Shown piece by piece: positions 1 through 5,496 of a DNA stretch of 5,496 nt. The stretch's first letter is position 1. Each line of letters begins with the position of its first letter. Both the position numbers and the translations under genes were made by a program. The stretch comes from CAAGNP01 sp045644725 (GTDB lineage: Bacteria; Bacteroidota; Bacteroidia; Bacteroidales; UBA932): the NCBI GenBank assembly GCA_045644725.1, contig JAZRHK010000084.1, forward strand, positions 1 to 5,496. Direction: 5' to 3'. Under the pieces are notes generated by a model, which was not told where the DNA came from, did not search any database, and saw only the letters and a program-made list of their open reading frames with translations.

Positions 1-65
1 CACCCGCGCTAGATAGCGGGGGGACCGCCGCGAAAGCGGTGGTGGGAGTGAGCGAAGCGAACGCC
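1..65. repeat. GC-rich block with two stable hairpins, possible interspersed repeat
   Basis: This block is clearly more GC-rich than the following 500 bases. The best hairpin is at 24-43: an eight-pair stem, ACCGCCGC against GCGGTGGT with one G-T wobble (27/40), closed by a GAAA tetraloop of the GNRA type at 32-35. A second palindrome at 8-19, CGCTA-GA-TAGCG, is flanked by CCC and GGG. A short tandem repeat (GCGAA twice, 52-61) follows. Such compact GC-rich palindromic units resemble REP-like interspersed repeats, or the end of a structured RNA or mobile element entering from the left. Only one copy is visible here, so the repeat call is inference. Confidence 0.35.
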
Positions 66-68
66 TGA
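3..68 (+). other. Open frame from the left edge, possible C-terminal tail of an upstream gene
   Basis: Reading from position 3 gives 21 sense codons (PALDSGGTAAKAVVGVSEANA) and then a TGA at 66-68. The peptide is rich in small residues and Ala/Val, and matches no family I recognise. The same bases form the hairpins described for 1-65, so the open frame may be only a by-product of GC-rich repeat sequence. Two facts limit the case for a real gene end: the stretch is short, and the other two plus-strand frames hit stops within the first 16 bases, so being open is weak evidence. Confidence 0.12.
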
Positions 69-301
69 AGAACCTAATCTCAGCAGACGATCTCAAGCCA
101 TGATGACATCTATAGCACAATAAGCCGATGCACTTTTTGCAAATCAGAAGCCACACCAGTTCCCTTTTAAACAATCCCCATGCCAATGACACCACTCTAC
201 AAGTGTTCCATGTGGCCTCCGAATTTCACCACCAATCACGAAGTTTCATCAGGGATTACCTCCGATAAGTTACAGCTGTGACAGAAAACTACTGAATTCA
301 A

Positions 302-548
302 TCACAGTGGCACCAAAAAACAGGTCAAAAGCCCCTGTTTAACTTCCACTGTAACAAGAATAGGCCAATATTCTGCACAGTCCTCATAAGCTGAAGAGTG
401 TTATGTTCCGCAGCCGCTCTCCCGCGACCAAAAATCGCATAATTCTGACGCGGTATCTTCATCCCACCAACTTTGGCTGTTCCAACCAAAGAATACCACT
501 TTTCCATCACAGGGCACCCCAACTGGAGCGGCTAAGCACAGAAGTGCT
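302..548 (-). ncRNA. Candidate structured minus-strand RNA (unclassified)
   Basis: Read on the minus strand, this stretch contains a 5' hairpin AGCAC-TTCT-GTGCT (548-535). A long-range eight-pair stem AGCCGCTC/GAGCGGCT (533-526 with 419-412) follows, enclosing a GGTAT/ATACC pair (497-493 with 456-452). Inside that is a nine-pair hairpin at 491-471 (CTTTGGTTG-GAA-CAGCCAAAG). A competing CCGCG/CGCGG stem lies at 453-449 with 426-422. At the 3' end is a nine-pair stem TTACAGTGG/CCACTGTGA (354-346 with 310-302) around a terminator-like hairpin. Where stems are imperfect or can be extended (477/485, 303/353, 301/355, 411/534), the pair is G-U on the minus strand but A-C on the plus strand, which favours minus-strand transcription. 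I match it to no known RNA family (tmRNA, 6S, RNase P and SRP signatures were not seen). A 65-codon open frame lies within it but does not look coding. Confidence 0.25.
315..340 (-). terminator. Possible intrinsic terminator on the minus strand
   Basis: On the minus strand the sequence is AAACAGG, a nine-base loop, CCTGTTT, then further T residues, so that CCTG is followed by six consecutive T (320-315). The stem is seven pairs with only three G-C pairs, so it is weak alone. It is nested in an outer stem (354-346 with 310-302). The plus strand lacks a matching T run after the stem, so the polarity is minus. It would end whatever transcript covers 302-548. Confidence 0.35.
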
Positions 549-569
549 ACACATATACAAATAAAATAT

Positions 570-577
570 TATCTTTG
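570..577 (+). promoter_or_regulatory. Bacteroidota-type -7 promoter box (TATCTTTG)
   Basis: TATCTTTG is an exact match to the TAnnTTTG -7 element used by the primary sigma factor of Bacteroidota. No clear TTG-type -33 element lies at the expected distance upstream, so the call rests on the -7 box and its position. Transcription would begin at about 582-585, leaving a leader of about 25 bases before the ATG at 609. This argues against a TTG at 582 as the start of the first gene, since it would lie at or before the transcript 5' end. Confidence 0.4.
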
Positions 578-608
578 TCGTTTGTATATCACACATACTA
601 CTATAACT

Positions 609-1145
609 ATGGACAACAAAACTAAATGGTCCCTCGCGGCCAAATATGGACTTATTCTCTCTTCAGCAACAATTATCGTTTCAATTATCGGGATGCTCAA
701 TATCCCGGGATGGCTCGGCACCATCATCACTATCGCCAAATTTGTGGCCATCTTCTATATGCTCCGACATTTCATGGGGAAATATACAGAAATGCTTGAC
801 GGCTCTGTAAGCTACGGCACATCTTTCAAGTTCGGCTTCCTGGTATGCTTCTGCTCATCGATAATATGCACAGCATATACCTATATGGATTATATGCTCA
901 TCCGCCCAGAAGTAATTGAGACCATGATAGAGGCATTTCTCACTACCCAGAACACAATGGGGGCCACATCAGGTGTAATGTTTGACTACCAGACACTGTC
1001 ATCGATGATGCCTAAAATTCTAATATTTTCACTCTTCCTCGACTACATCATATTCGCACTCATATTCCCTGCCATTGTAGCCAACTACACAAAAAAAGAG
1101 ATCTTCTTCGACGAAGAAGAACAAACAGAAAACACTGAAGAATAA
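609..1145 (+). CDS. DUF4199-like small integral membrane protein
   Basis: This gene encodes 178 residues with about four hydrophobic segments (roughly 11-30, 34-53, 73-97 and 135-159) and an acidic C-terminal tail rich in Glu, so the protein sits in the inner membrane. Size, segment layout, the early KYG motif and the last segment running into a charged tail fit the DUF4199 family common in Bacteroidota, whose function is unknown. The ATG at 609 was chosen because it lies about 30 bases after a TAnnTTTG box. An in-frame TTG at 582 would coincide with the likely transcription start. The stop TAA overlaps the next gene's ATG by one base (TAATG), pointing to translational coupling with the glycosyltransferase. 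A role as membrane partner of that enzyme is inference from context. The family call is from pattern recognition and moderately sure. Confidence 0.7.
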   Translation: MDNKTKWSLAAKYGLILSSATIIVSIIGMLNIPGWLGTIITIAKFVAIFYMLRHFMGKYTEMLDGSVSYGTSFKFGFLVCFCSSIICTAYTYMDYMLIRPEVIETMIEAFLTTQNTMGATSGVMFDYQTLSSMMPKILIFSLFLDYIIFALIFPAIVANYTKKEIFFDEEEQTENTEE

Positions 1146-2107
1146 TGGACCTTTCAATTGTCATATCGCTATACAACGAAGAGGAATCGCTCAGGGAACT
1201 CGTTGACTGGATCGCTAAAGCCATCTCAGGATCACACCTCCGTGACAAGGAGTATGAGATAATAATGGTCAATGACGGGAGCACAGACAACTCCTGGAAA
1301 GAGATAGAGACCCTCGCCAAAGAGGACAACCACATCCGTGCAATAAGTTTCCGCCGCAACTATGGGAAATCTGCCGCTCTCTATGAAGGGTTCAAGGCCG
1401 CCCAAGGCAATGTGGTAATCACCATGGATGCAGACCTTCAAGATGATCCAGAAGAGATTCCTGCCCTATACGACATGATTGTCAAGGAGGACTACGATCT
1501 GGTATCTGGCTGGAAGAAAAAACGCCACGACAACACCCTTACCAAAAATATCCCATCCAAACTCTACAACTGGACAGCCCGCAAAGTTACAGGGATCAAG
1601 CTCCACGACATGAACTGCGGACTTAAAGCTTACAAAAATGAGGTAGTTAAGGCTGTAGAAGTATACGGCGACATGCACAGATACATCCCATATCTGGCAA
1701 AAAATGCAGGCTACGGAAAGATAGGTGAAAAGGTAGTAAAACACCAGAAACGCAAATTCGGAAAGAGCAAATTCGGCATTGACCGCTTCTTCAATGGTGT
1801 GCTGGACCTTATGACCATTTGGTTCCTGTCCAAGTTCGGAAAGAAACCTATGCACATCTTCGGATTGTTCGGTATCATATCATTCCTAACCGGAGGCTTT
1901 ATAACCATATGGATCATTGCGGACAAACTCATATCCCAAGCCCAAGGGTTCAAGTTCAGACCTGTCACTGACCAGCCTATATTCTACCTTGCACTGCTGG
2001 CCATCGTAATGGGTACACTTCTATTCCTTGCAGGCTTCCTTGGAGAGCTCATCTCACGCAACAGCCCGCACCGCAACGAATACAACATCAATAAGACCAT
2101 CCGATGA
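1145..2107 (+). CDS. GT2-family polyprenyl-phosphate glycosyltransferase (GtrB/DPM1-like)
   Basis: The 320-residue protein has an N-terminal GT-A catalytic domain and two C-terminal membrane segments (about 237-259 and 278-303). Visible family motifs are the nucleotide-binding start SIVISLYNEEESL, VNDGSTDNSW at 42-51, the metal-binding DADLQDDP at 95-102 (Asp95 and Asp97 as the DxD pair), MNCGLK at 156-161, HRY at 178-180, and the basic KFGKSKFG near 204-211. This set is typical of enzymes that move a sugar from a nucleotide donor to undecaprenyl or dolichyl phosphate at the cytoplasmic face of the membrane. The two-segment anchor resembles GtrB. The actual sugar and lipid cannot be told from sequence. 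The start overlaps the upstream stop by one base and the stop overlaps the downstream start by four (ATGA), so all three genes are probably co-translated. Length and motifs look intact. Confidence 0.93.
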   Translation: MDLSIVISLYNEEESLRELVDWIAKAISGSHLRDKEYEIIMVNDGSTDNSWKEIETLAKEDNHIRAISFRRNYGKSAALYEGFKAAQGNVVITMDADLQDDPEEIPALYDMIVKEDYDLVSGWKKKRHDNTLTKNIPSKLYNWTARKVTGIKLHDMNCGLKAYKNEVVKAVEVYGDMHRYIPYLAKNAGYGKIGEKVVKHQKRKFGKSKFGIDRFFNGVLDLMTIWFLSKFGKKPMHIFGLFGIISFLTGGFITIWIIADKLISQAQGFKFRPVTDQPIFYLALLAIVMGTLLFLAGFLGELISRNSPHRNEYNINKTIR

Positions 2108-2763
2108 GACACCACCCGGTAGAGATCAAAATCCTCTACGAGGACGACTACCTCATAGCTATAAACAAACCCTCCGGTCTACTCTCAGTAGCCACAGAGC
2201 GCGAGAAAGAGACTACTGCATACCGTCTTGTCAAGGACTACCTGACATACGGTAACAGGAGGGCACAGCTCTTTGTACTTCACCGGCTGGACAGAGACAC
2301 ATCCGGCATACTCCTCTTTGCAAAAAAAAGGGAGGTGCAGGAGTCGCTCCAATCCCGCTGGAGCGAAGTTGTAACAGAAAGGGGCTATATGGCAATAGTG
2401 GAGGGAATCCCGGAGAAACCTCAAGACGAGCTACACTCATATATATCAGAGAATAGGGCAATGGTAGTATACCAGTCCAAAGAGAATCAGGGAAGACTCG
2501 CCATCACACGCTACAAGGTTACCAAATATAGCGACACATACTCTCTTCTTAAAATCAATATCCTCACAGGACGAAAGAACCAGATCAGAGTACAGCTCTC
2601 TTCTATCGGCCATCCAATCACTGGAGACAAAAAGTACGGCGCGAAGAGCAATCCGATAGGTCGTCTTGCCCTTCACGCCGATAGACTTTCATTCATACAC
2701 CCGGCCACAGGGGAGACAATCAAATTGCGCACCCCACTACCGGGCAGATTTCACATTTTCTAG
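2104..2763 (+). CDS. RluA-family RNA pseudouridine synthase
   Basis: The 219-residue cytoplasmic enzyme converts specific uridines in rRNA or tRNA to pseudouridine. The catalytic motif HRLDRDTSG starts at residue 60, making Asp63 the expected catalytic nucleophile. Other family blocks are the N-terminal INKPSG at 20-25, the GRKNQIRVQL block at 156-165, GDKKYG at 174-179 and LHA at 190-192. No S4 RNA-binding domain precedes the catalytic domain, so this is the short form, similar in length to E. coli RluA. The short class has members acting on 23S rRNA, tRNA or both, and the target site cannot be assigned here. The ATG overlaps the glycosyltransferase stop (ATGA), so it is the third gene of the operon. 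Its TAG stop lies on a CTAG palindrome that also ends the convergent bactofilin gene. Confidence 0.93.
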   Translation: MRHHPVEIKILYEDDYLIAINKPSGLLSVATEREKETTAYRLVKDYLTYGNRRAQLFVLHRLDRDTSGILLFAKKREVQESLQSRWSEVVTERGYMAIVEGIPEKPQDELHSYISENRAMVVYQSKENQGRLAITRYKVTKYSDTYSLLKINILTGRKNQIRVQLSSIGHPITGDKKYGAKSNPIGRLALHADRLSFIHPATGETIKLRTPLPGRFHIF

Positions 2764-3182
2764 TTTTTATTGGCTCCTACAGCAGGTTTGGAATTTTGAG
2801 CAGGAAAATGCTCTACTGCAAATTTCTTAAACTCTTCCGATGAGATAATATTGCATGTACCATTGAATACTGCACCCATCTCAATACCTACCTTAGAAGA
2901 TTTCACCGCACCAGTATATACAGATTTGGCTTTGAGTGAAAGTGAACTCTCCACAAAGATATCCCCTTTCATCTCACCCCATATATCTGCACTGTTGCAA
3001 ACCACAACACCATCCACCAATGCCTTCTCTCCTATAACAAGCTTACCTTTAGTATAGAGTTTACCGGTAAACTTACCGTCAATTCTGATATCTGACGCAG
3101 ATATCATCTCACCTGTCAAGGATGTTGAGTGGGAAATGCGACAGATGTCATTTACCTGTTGTGCACTAATCTCTTTACTCAT
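2760..3182 (-). CDS. Bactofilin-family polymer-forming cytoskeletal protein
   Basis: The 140-residue protein has a central domain, about 20-112, of repeating short strands with regularly spaced Gly and hydrophobic residues (for example IRIDGKFTGKL at 32-42, GKLVIGEKALVDG at 46-58 and GEMKGDIFVES at 69-79). This is the pattern of the bactofilin right-handed beta-helix, flanked by short, low-complexity N- and C-terminal tails. Bactofilins self-assemble without nucleotide into membrane-associated filaments and act as scaffolds for cell-shape and envelope enzymes. There is no hydrophobic N-terminal segment, so any membrane contact would be peripheral. The gene starts 11 bases after the dehydrogenase stop, so it probably shares that transcript. 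Its TAG stop overlaps the convergent pseudouridine synthase stop by four bases. The specific cellular role is unknown. Confidence 0.9.
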   Translation of the reverse strand: MSKEISAQQVNDICRISHSTSLTGEMISASDIRIDGKFTGKLYTKGKLVIGEKALVDGVVVCNSADIWGEMKGDIFVESSLSLKAKSVYTGAVKSSKVGIEMGAVFNGTCNIISSEEFKKFAVEHFPAQNSKPAVGANKN

Positions 3183-3193
3183 AGCGTATAGTT

Positions 3194-4591
3194 TTAAATA
3201 TGAATTGCATGTCCTGCAGAGGCCTCAGCTGCCTCCATAATAGCCTCACTCATAGTAGGATGAGGGTGAACAGAGTGGATAATATCTGATGCTTTTGCCC
3301 CCATATTGCGGGCAACTACTATACCTGAAATCATCTCTGTCACATTTGCCCCTACCAAGTGTGCACCCAGCACCTCATCAGTATTGGCATCCACTATAAG
3401 TTTGATGAAACCGTCCCTTTCACCTGCAGCCGCAGCTTTACCAGATGCTGTAAATGGGAATTTACCCACTTTATATTCAATACCTTTCTCTTTTACAGCC
3501 CTCTCTGTCATACCTACTGATGCAATCTCTGGAGAGGTGTATGTACACCCTGGGATATTGCCATAATTGATTACCGGAGAGTCAATGCCTGCTATATGCT
3601 CCACACAATGGATAGCCTCAGCTGAAGCCATGTGAGCAAGGGCAGGTGTAGGGATAATATCTCCGATAGCATACAGACCTTCCACATTGGTCCTGTAGTG
3701 CTCATCCACAATCACTTTGCCTCTATTCATCTCCACTCCAAGTTCTTCAAGGCCAAGATGTTCGGTATTTGGAACCACACCGGCTGCAGAGAGTACAAGC
3801 TCTGCCTCGATAACCTCAACACCCTTCTTGGTCTCTACGGTCACCTTGCAGAGATCACCTGCGGTATCCACACCTTTAACCTGGGCAGATACCATCACCT
3901 TGATACCCATCTTGCGGAATGAACGGCTGAGCTGCGCTGAGACCTCATCATCCTCAAGAGGGACAATACGGTCCACATATTCGATAAGATGCACCTGCTC
4001 AACCCCCATGCTTTTATAGAAGAAAGCAAACTCGCTTCCTATCGCACCAGAGCCAATGATTGCCATGCTCTTGGGCAATTTTTCAGGCACAAGTGCCTGG
4101 AAATACGATATTATCTTCTCACCGTCTATAGGTGCAAATGGCAGTGAATTTGGTCTGGCACCTGTCGCAAGAATAATATGGTCTGCACCATATTCCACCA
4201 CACCATCTGGTGTGTTGACAGCCACAACTTTGCCTGCCTTCACAGAGCCTTCACCCTGAATTACTGTCACCTTATTTTTCTTCAAAAGATACTCTACACC
4301 TTTGGACATCTGGGCAGAGACACCTCTGCTCCTCTCTACCACTTTGGCAATATCTACGGTGATTTCACCATTTACTCTGAAGCCGTAGCTCTCTGAATTC
4401 TGTGCATAATGCAATGCTTGTGCACTCTTCAAAAGTGCCTTTGTGGGGATGCAGCCCCAATTGAGACAGATACCACCAAGATTGGCACGTTCTACAACGG
4501 CAGTCTCAAAACCGAGCTGCGCAGCTTTGATGGCAGCAACATAGCCACCCGGCCCTGAGCCGACAACAATTACATTATACTTCTTTTCCAT
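3194..4591 (-). CDS. lpdA: Dihydrolipoyl dehydrogenase (E3 component)
   Basis: This 465-residue FAD-dependent flavoenzyme reoxidises the dihydrolipoyl groups of 2-oxo acid dehydrogenase or glycine-cleavage complexes and passes electrons to NAD. In order: the FAD-binding GSGPGG at 11-16; the redox disulfide GGICLNWGCIPTK with Cys42 and Cys47; LATGARP near 141-147; the NAD-binding GSGAIGSE at 180-187; an AIGDI block of the second FAD motif; and the C-terminal HPHPTMSE with catalytic His444 and Glu449. All key residues are present and length matches the family. The ATG at 4591 was chosen because only six residues precede the first beta strand. An in-frame ATG at 4645 would add 18 residues that only shadow the SecA zinc-finger codons. 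The gene overlaps the end of secA by 17 bases. The partner E2 proteins are not in the window, so the complex served is unknown. Confidence 0.95.
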   Translation of the reverse strand: MEKKYNVIVVGSGPGGYVAAIKAAQLGFETAVVERANLGGICLNWGCIPTKALLKSAQALHYAQNSESYGFRVNGEITVDIAKVVERSRGVSAQMSKGVEYLLKKNKVTVIQGEGSVKAGKVVAVNTPDGVVEYGADHIILATGARPNSLPFAPIDGEKIISYFQALVPEKLPKSMAIIGSGAIGSEFAFFYKSMGVEQVHLIEYVDRIVPLEDDEVSAQLSRSFRKMGIKVMVSAQVKGVDTAGDLCKVTVETKKGVEVIEAELVLSAAGVVPNTEHLGLEELGVEMNRGKVIVDEHYRTNVEGLYAIGDIIPTPALAHMASAEAIHCVEHIAGIDSPVINYGNIPGCTYTSPEIASVGMTERAVKEKGIEYKVGKFPFTASGKAAAAGERDGFIKLIVDANTDEVLGAHLVGANVTEMISGIVVARNMGAKASDIIHSVHPHPTMSEAIMEAAEASAGHAIHI

Positions 4592-5496
4592 GGCAATTTT
4601 TATATTTTTTACCCGATCCGCAAGGACAAGGGTCATTTCTTCCAACTCTTTTCTCTACCCTTACAGGGGCATTGCTCTTGGCTTCTCCGCCGAGGTTTGA
4701 GGTCATCTCATTGCGCGAAGCACGCATTGCAGAGAGGTCAGCTTTCTTCTGGCGACCCTCATCAAGAGAGGCTTCCTCATTATTCTGCCTTAGGGCAATA
4801 TGGGCTTTAAGGAGATATGAAAGGGTATCTTTGGAGATATTTTCAAGCACTTTCTTGAACAAATTGAAACTTTCGAACTTATAGATAAGAAGTGGATCCT
4901 TCTGCTCATAAGTGGCATTCTGTACAGACTGCTTGAGATCATCCATCTCACGAAGGTGCTCTTTCCAATATTCATCAATATTGATAAGGGTAACAGTCTT
5001 GTTCACAGCGCGTATAAGCTCCTTACCTTTGCTTTCATATGCCTTCTTGAGGTTGAGAAGCACCTGCATGATTTTAGTGCCGTCACCTACAGGGACCACA
5101 ACATTCTCAAAGCGTGCCCCCTGAGTCATATAGATGCGCTCTATTATAGGCCATGCCTGTTTGACCATCAGTTCAGATCTTCTGGTATGCTCTTCCTTTA
5201 CCTTGTTATACAGTGATTCAAAAATCTGATCAGAAGAAGCATCGTTGTAGAACTTGATATCCATAGCCGGATCTACTGAGAGAGTCTTCATAATCTCCAT
5301 AGAGAACGATTCGTAATCCATCTCCTTGGCCATCTCCGCCATCACCTCGCAGTAGTCACTCATCATATTCAGTACATCTACATCAATACGCTCACCATAA
5401 AGTGCATTGCGACGCTTATTATAGATTACCTCCCTTTGCGAGTTCATTACATCGTCATATTCAAGGAGTCTCTTACGTATACCGAAGTTATTCTCC
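4575..5496 (-). CDS. secA: Preprotein translocase ATPase SecA, C-terminal part (cut by window edge)
   Basis: SecA is the cytoplasmic motor that uses ATP to push unfolded proteins through SecYEG. Only the last 306 residues lie in the window. They begin with FGIRKRLLEYDDVMNSQREVI, the conserved block at the start of the helical scaffold/helical wing region, and continue through a conserved WKEHLREMDDLKQS stretch and QKDPLLIYKFESFNLF. A polar, charged linker then leads to the C-terminal zinc-binding motif CPCGSGKKYKNCH (Cys-x-Cys-x8-Cys-His), which binds SecB, ribosomes or lipids in characterised SecA. The DLKQSVQNATYEQKDP variant is the form expected in Bacteroidota. The nucleotide-binding domains lie outside the right edge. 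The frame is open to the window end with no start expected inside. The stop TAA at 4577-4575 falls 17 bases inside the dehydrogenase gene. Confidence 0.97.
   Translation of the reverse strand, partial: ENNFGIRKRLLEYDDVMNSQREVIYNKRRNALYGERIDVDVLNMMSDYCEVMAEMAKEMDYESFSMEIMKTLSVDPAMDIKFYNDASSDQIFESLYNKVKEEHTRRSELMVKQAWPIIERIYMTQGARFENVVVPVGDGTKIMQVLLNLKKAYESKGKELIRAVNKTVTLINIDEYWKEHLREMDDLKQSVQNATYEQKDPLLIYKFESFNLFKKVLENISKDTLSYLLKAHIALRQNNEEASLDEGRQKKADLSAMRASRNEMTSNLGGEAKSNAPVRVEKRVGRNDPCPCGSGKKYKNCHGKEV

Noticed and set aside
325..522. A 65-codon minus-strand open frame in the left intergenic region.
   Set aside because: The product resembles no family, the composition does not look coding, and it lies wholly within the inverted-repeat structure, with its stop in the terminator loop. 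It could be a small gene, but nothing supports that over chance.
582..608. An in-frame TTG start that would lengthen the DUF4199 protein by nine residues.
   Set aside because: It lies at the expected transcription start downstream of the -7 box at 570-577, and the added residues are not hydrophobic-helix sequence. The ATG at 609 is the better choice.
2798..2813. Hairpin GAGCA-GGAAAA-TGCTC considered as terminator for the plus-strand operon.
   Set aside because: The stem is only five pairs, has no T run on either side, and lies in bactofilin coding sequence, so it is probably incidental.
3306..4396. Several plus-strand open frames of 67-100 codons opposite the dehydrogenase.
   Set aside because: They are antisense to a gene with a full set of catalytic motifs and show no family resemblance. 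They are shadows of its codon pattern.
4592..4645. An upstream ATG giving an 18-residue N-terminal extension of the dehydrogenase.
   Set aside because: The extension is only the second reading of SecA zinc-finger codons. Family members begin just before the first FAD-binding strand, as the 4591 start does.
4672..5216. Plus-strand open frames opposite the SecA tail.
   Set aside because: They are antisense shadows of secA with no recognisable motifs or initiation context.
1..5496. Search by eye for tRNA, rRNA, CRISPR repeats, insertion-sequence ends and riboswitches.
   Set aside because: No cloverleaf-like segment, regularly spaced repeat, paired terminal inverted repeats with a transposase, or known riboswitch core was recognised.

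Overview
The window reads as a chromosomal segment from a member of the Bacteroidota, most likely the order Bacteroidales. Three things suggest this: the SecA tail has the Bacteroidota-type helical-scaffold signature (around DLKQSVQNATYEQKDP), a DUF4199-like membrane protein sits next to a GT2 glycosyltransferase, and a TAnnTTTG-type -7 box lies before the plus-strand genes. Genus cannot be fixed from the sequence alone. No CRISPR array, tRNA, rRNA or intact insertion sequence is visible.

Positions 1-608 hold no convincing protein gene. Positions 1-65 are a GC-rich block with two strong hairpins, possibly an interspersed repeat or the tail of a feature from the left. Positions 302-548 contain several nested inverted repeats. 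Read on the minus strand, these look like a structured transcript ending in a weak hairpin plus a six-T run, which makes a tentative non-coding RNA candidate. Positions 66-301 show no gene. A -7-like box at 570-577 marks the start of the plus-strand operon.

Positions 609-2763 (plus strand) are a tightly packed three-gene operon. It encodes a four-segment membrane protein (DUF4199-like), a GtrB/DPM1-like polyprenyl-phosphate glycosyltransferase with two C-terminal membrane segments, and an RluA-family RNA pseudouridine synthase. The genes overlap by 1 and 4 bases, which suggests translational coupling. The first two plausibly work together at the inner membrane on lipid-linked sugars. The third is an RNA-modification enzyme that appears to share only the transcript.

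Positions 2760-5496 (minus strand, transcribed right to left) hold the C-terminal third of secA (cut by the window edge), a complete dihydrolipoyl dehydrogenase and a small bactofilin. SecA and the dehydrogenase overlap by 17 bases. The dehydrogenase start codon sits inside the codons for the SecA zinc-finger Cys-His-Gly. The bactofilin follows 11 bases after the dehydrogenase. The two operons converge tail to tail on a shared palindromic CTAG that ends both the pseudouridine synthase and the bactofilin, with no obvious terminator between them.

Most of the window is ordinary housekeeping content. The items most worth a second look are the minus-strand structured candidate in the left intergenic region and the two compact gene overlaps.
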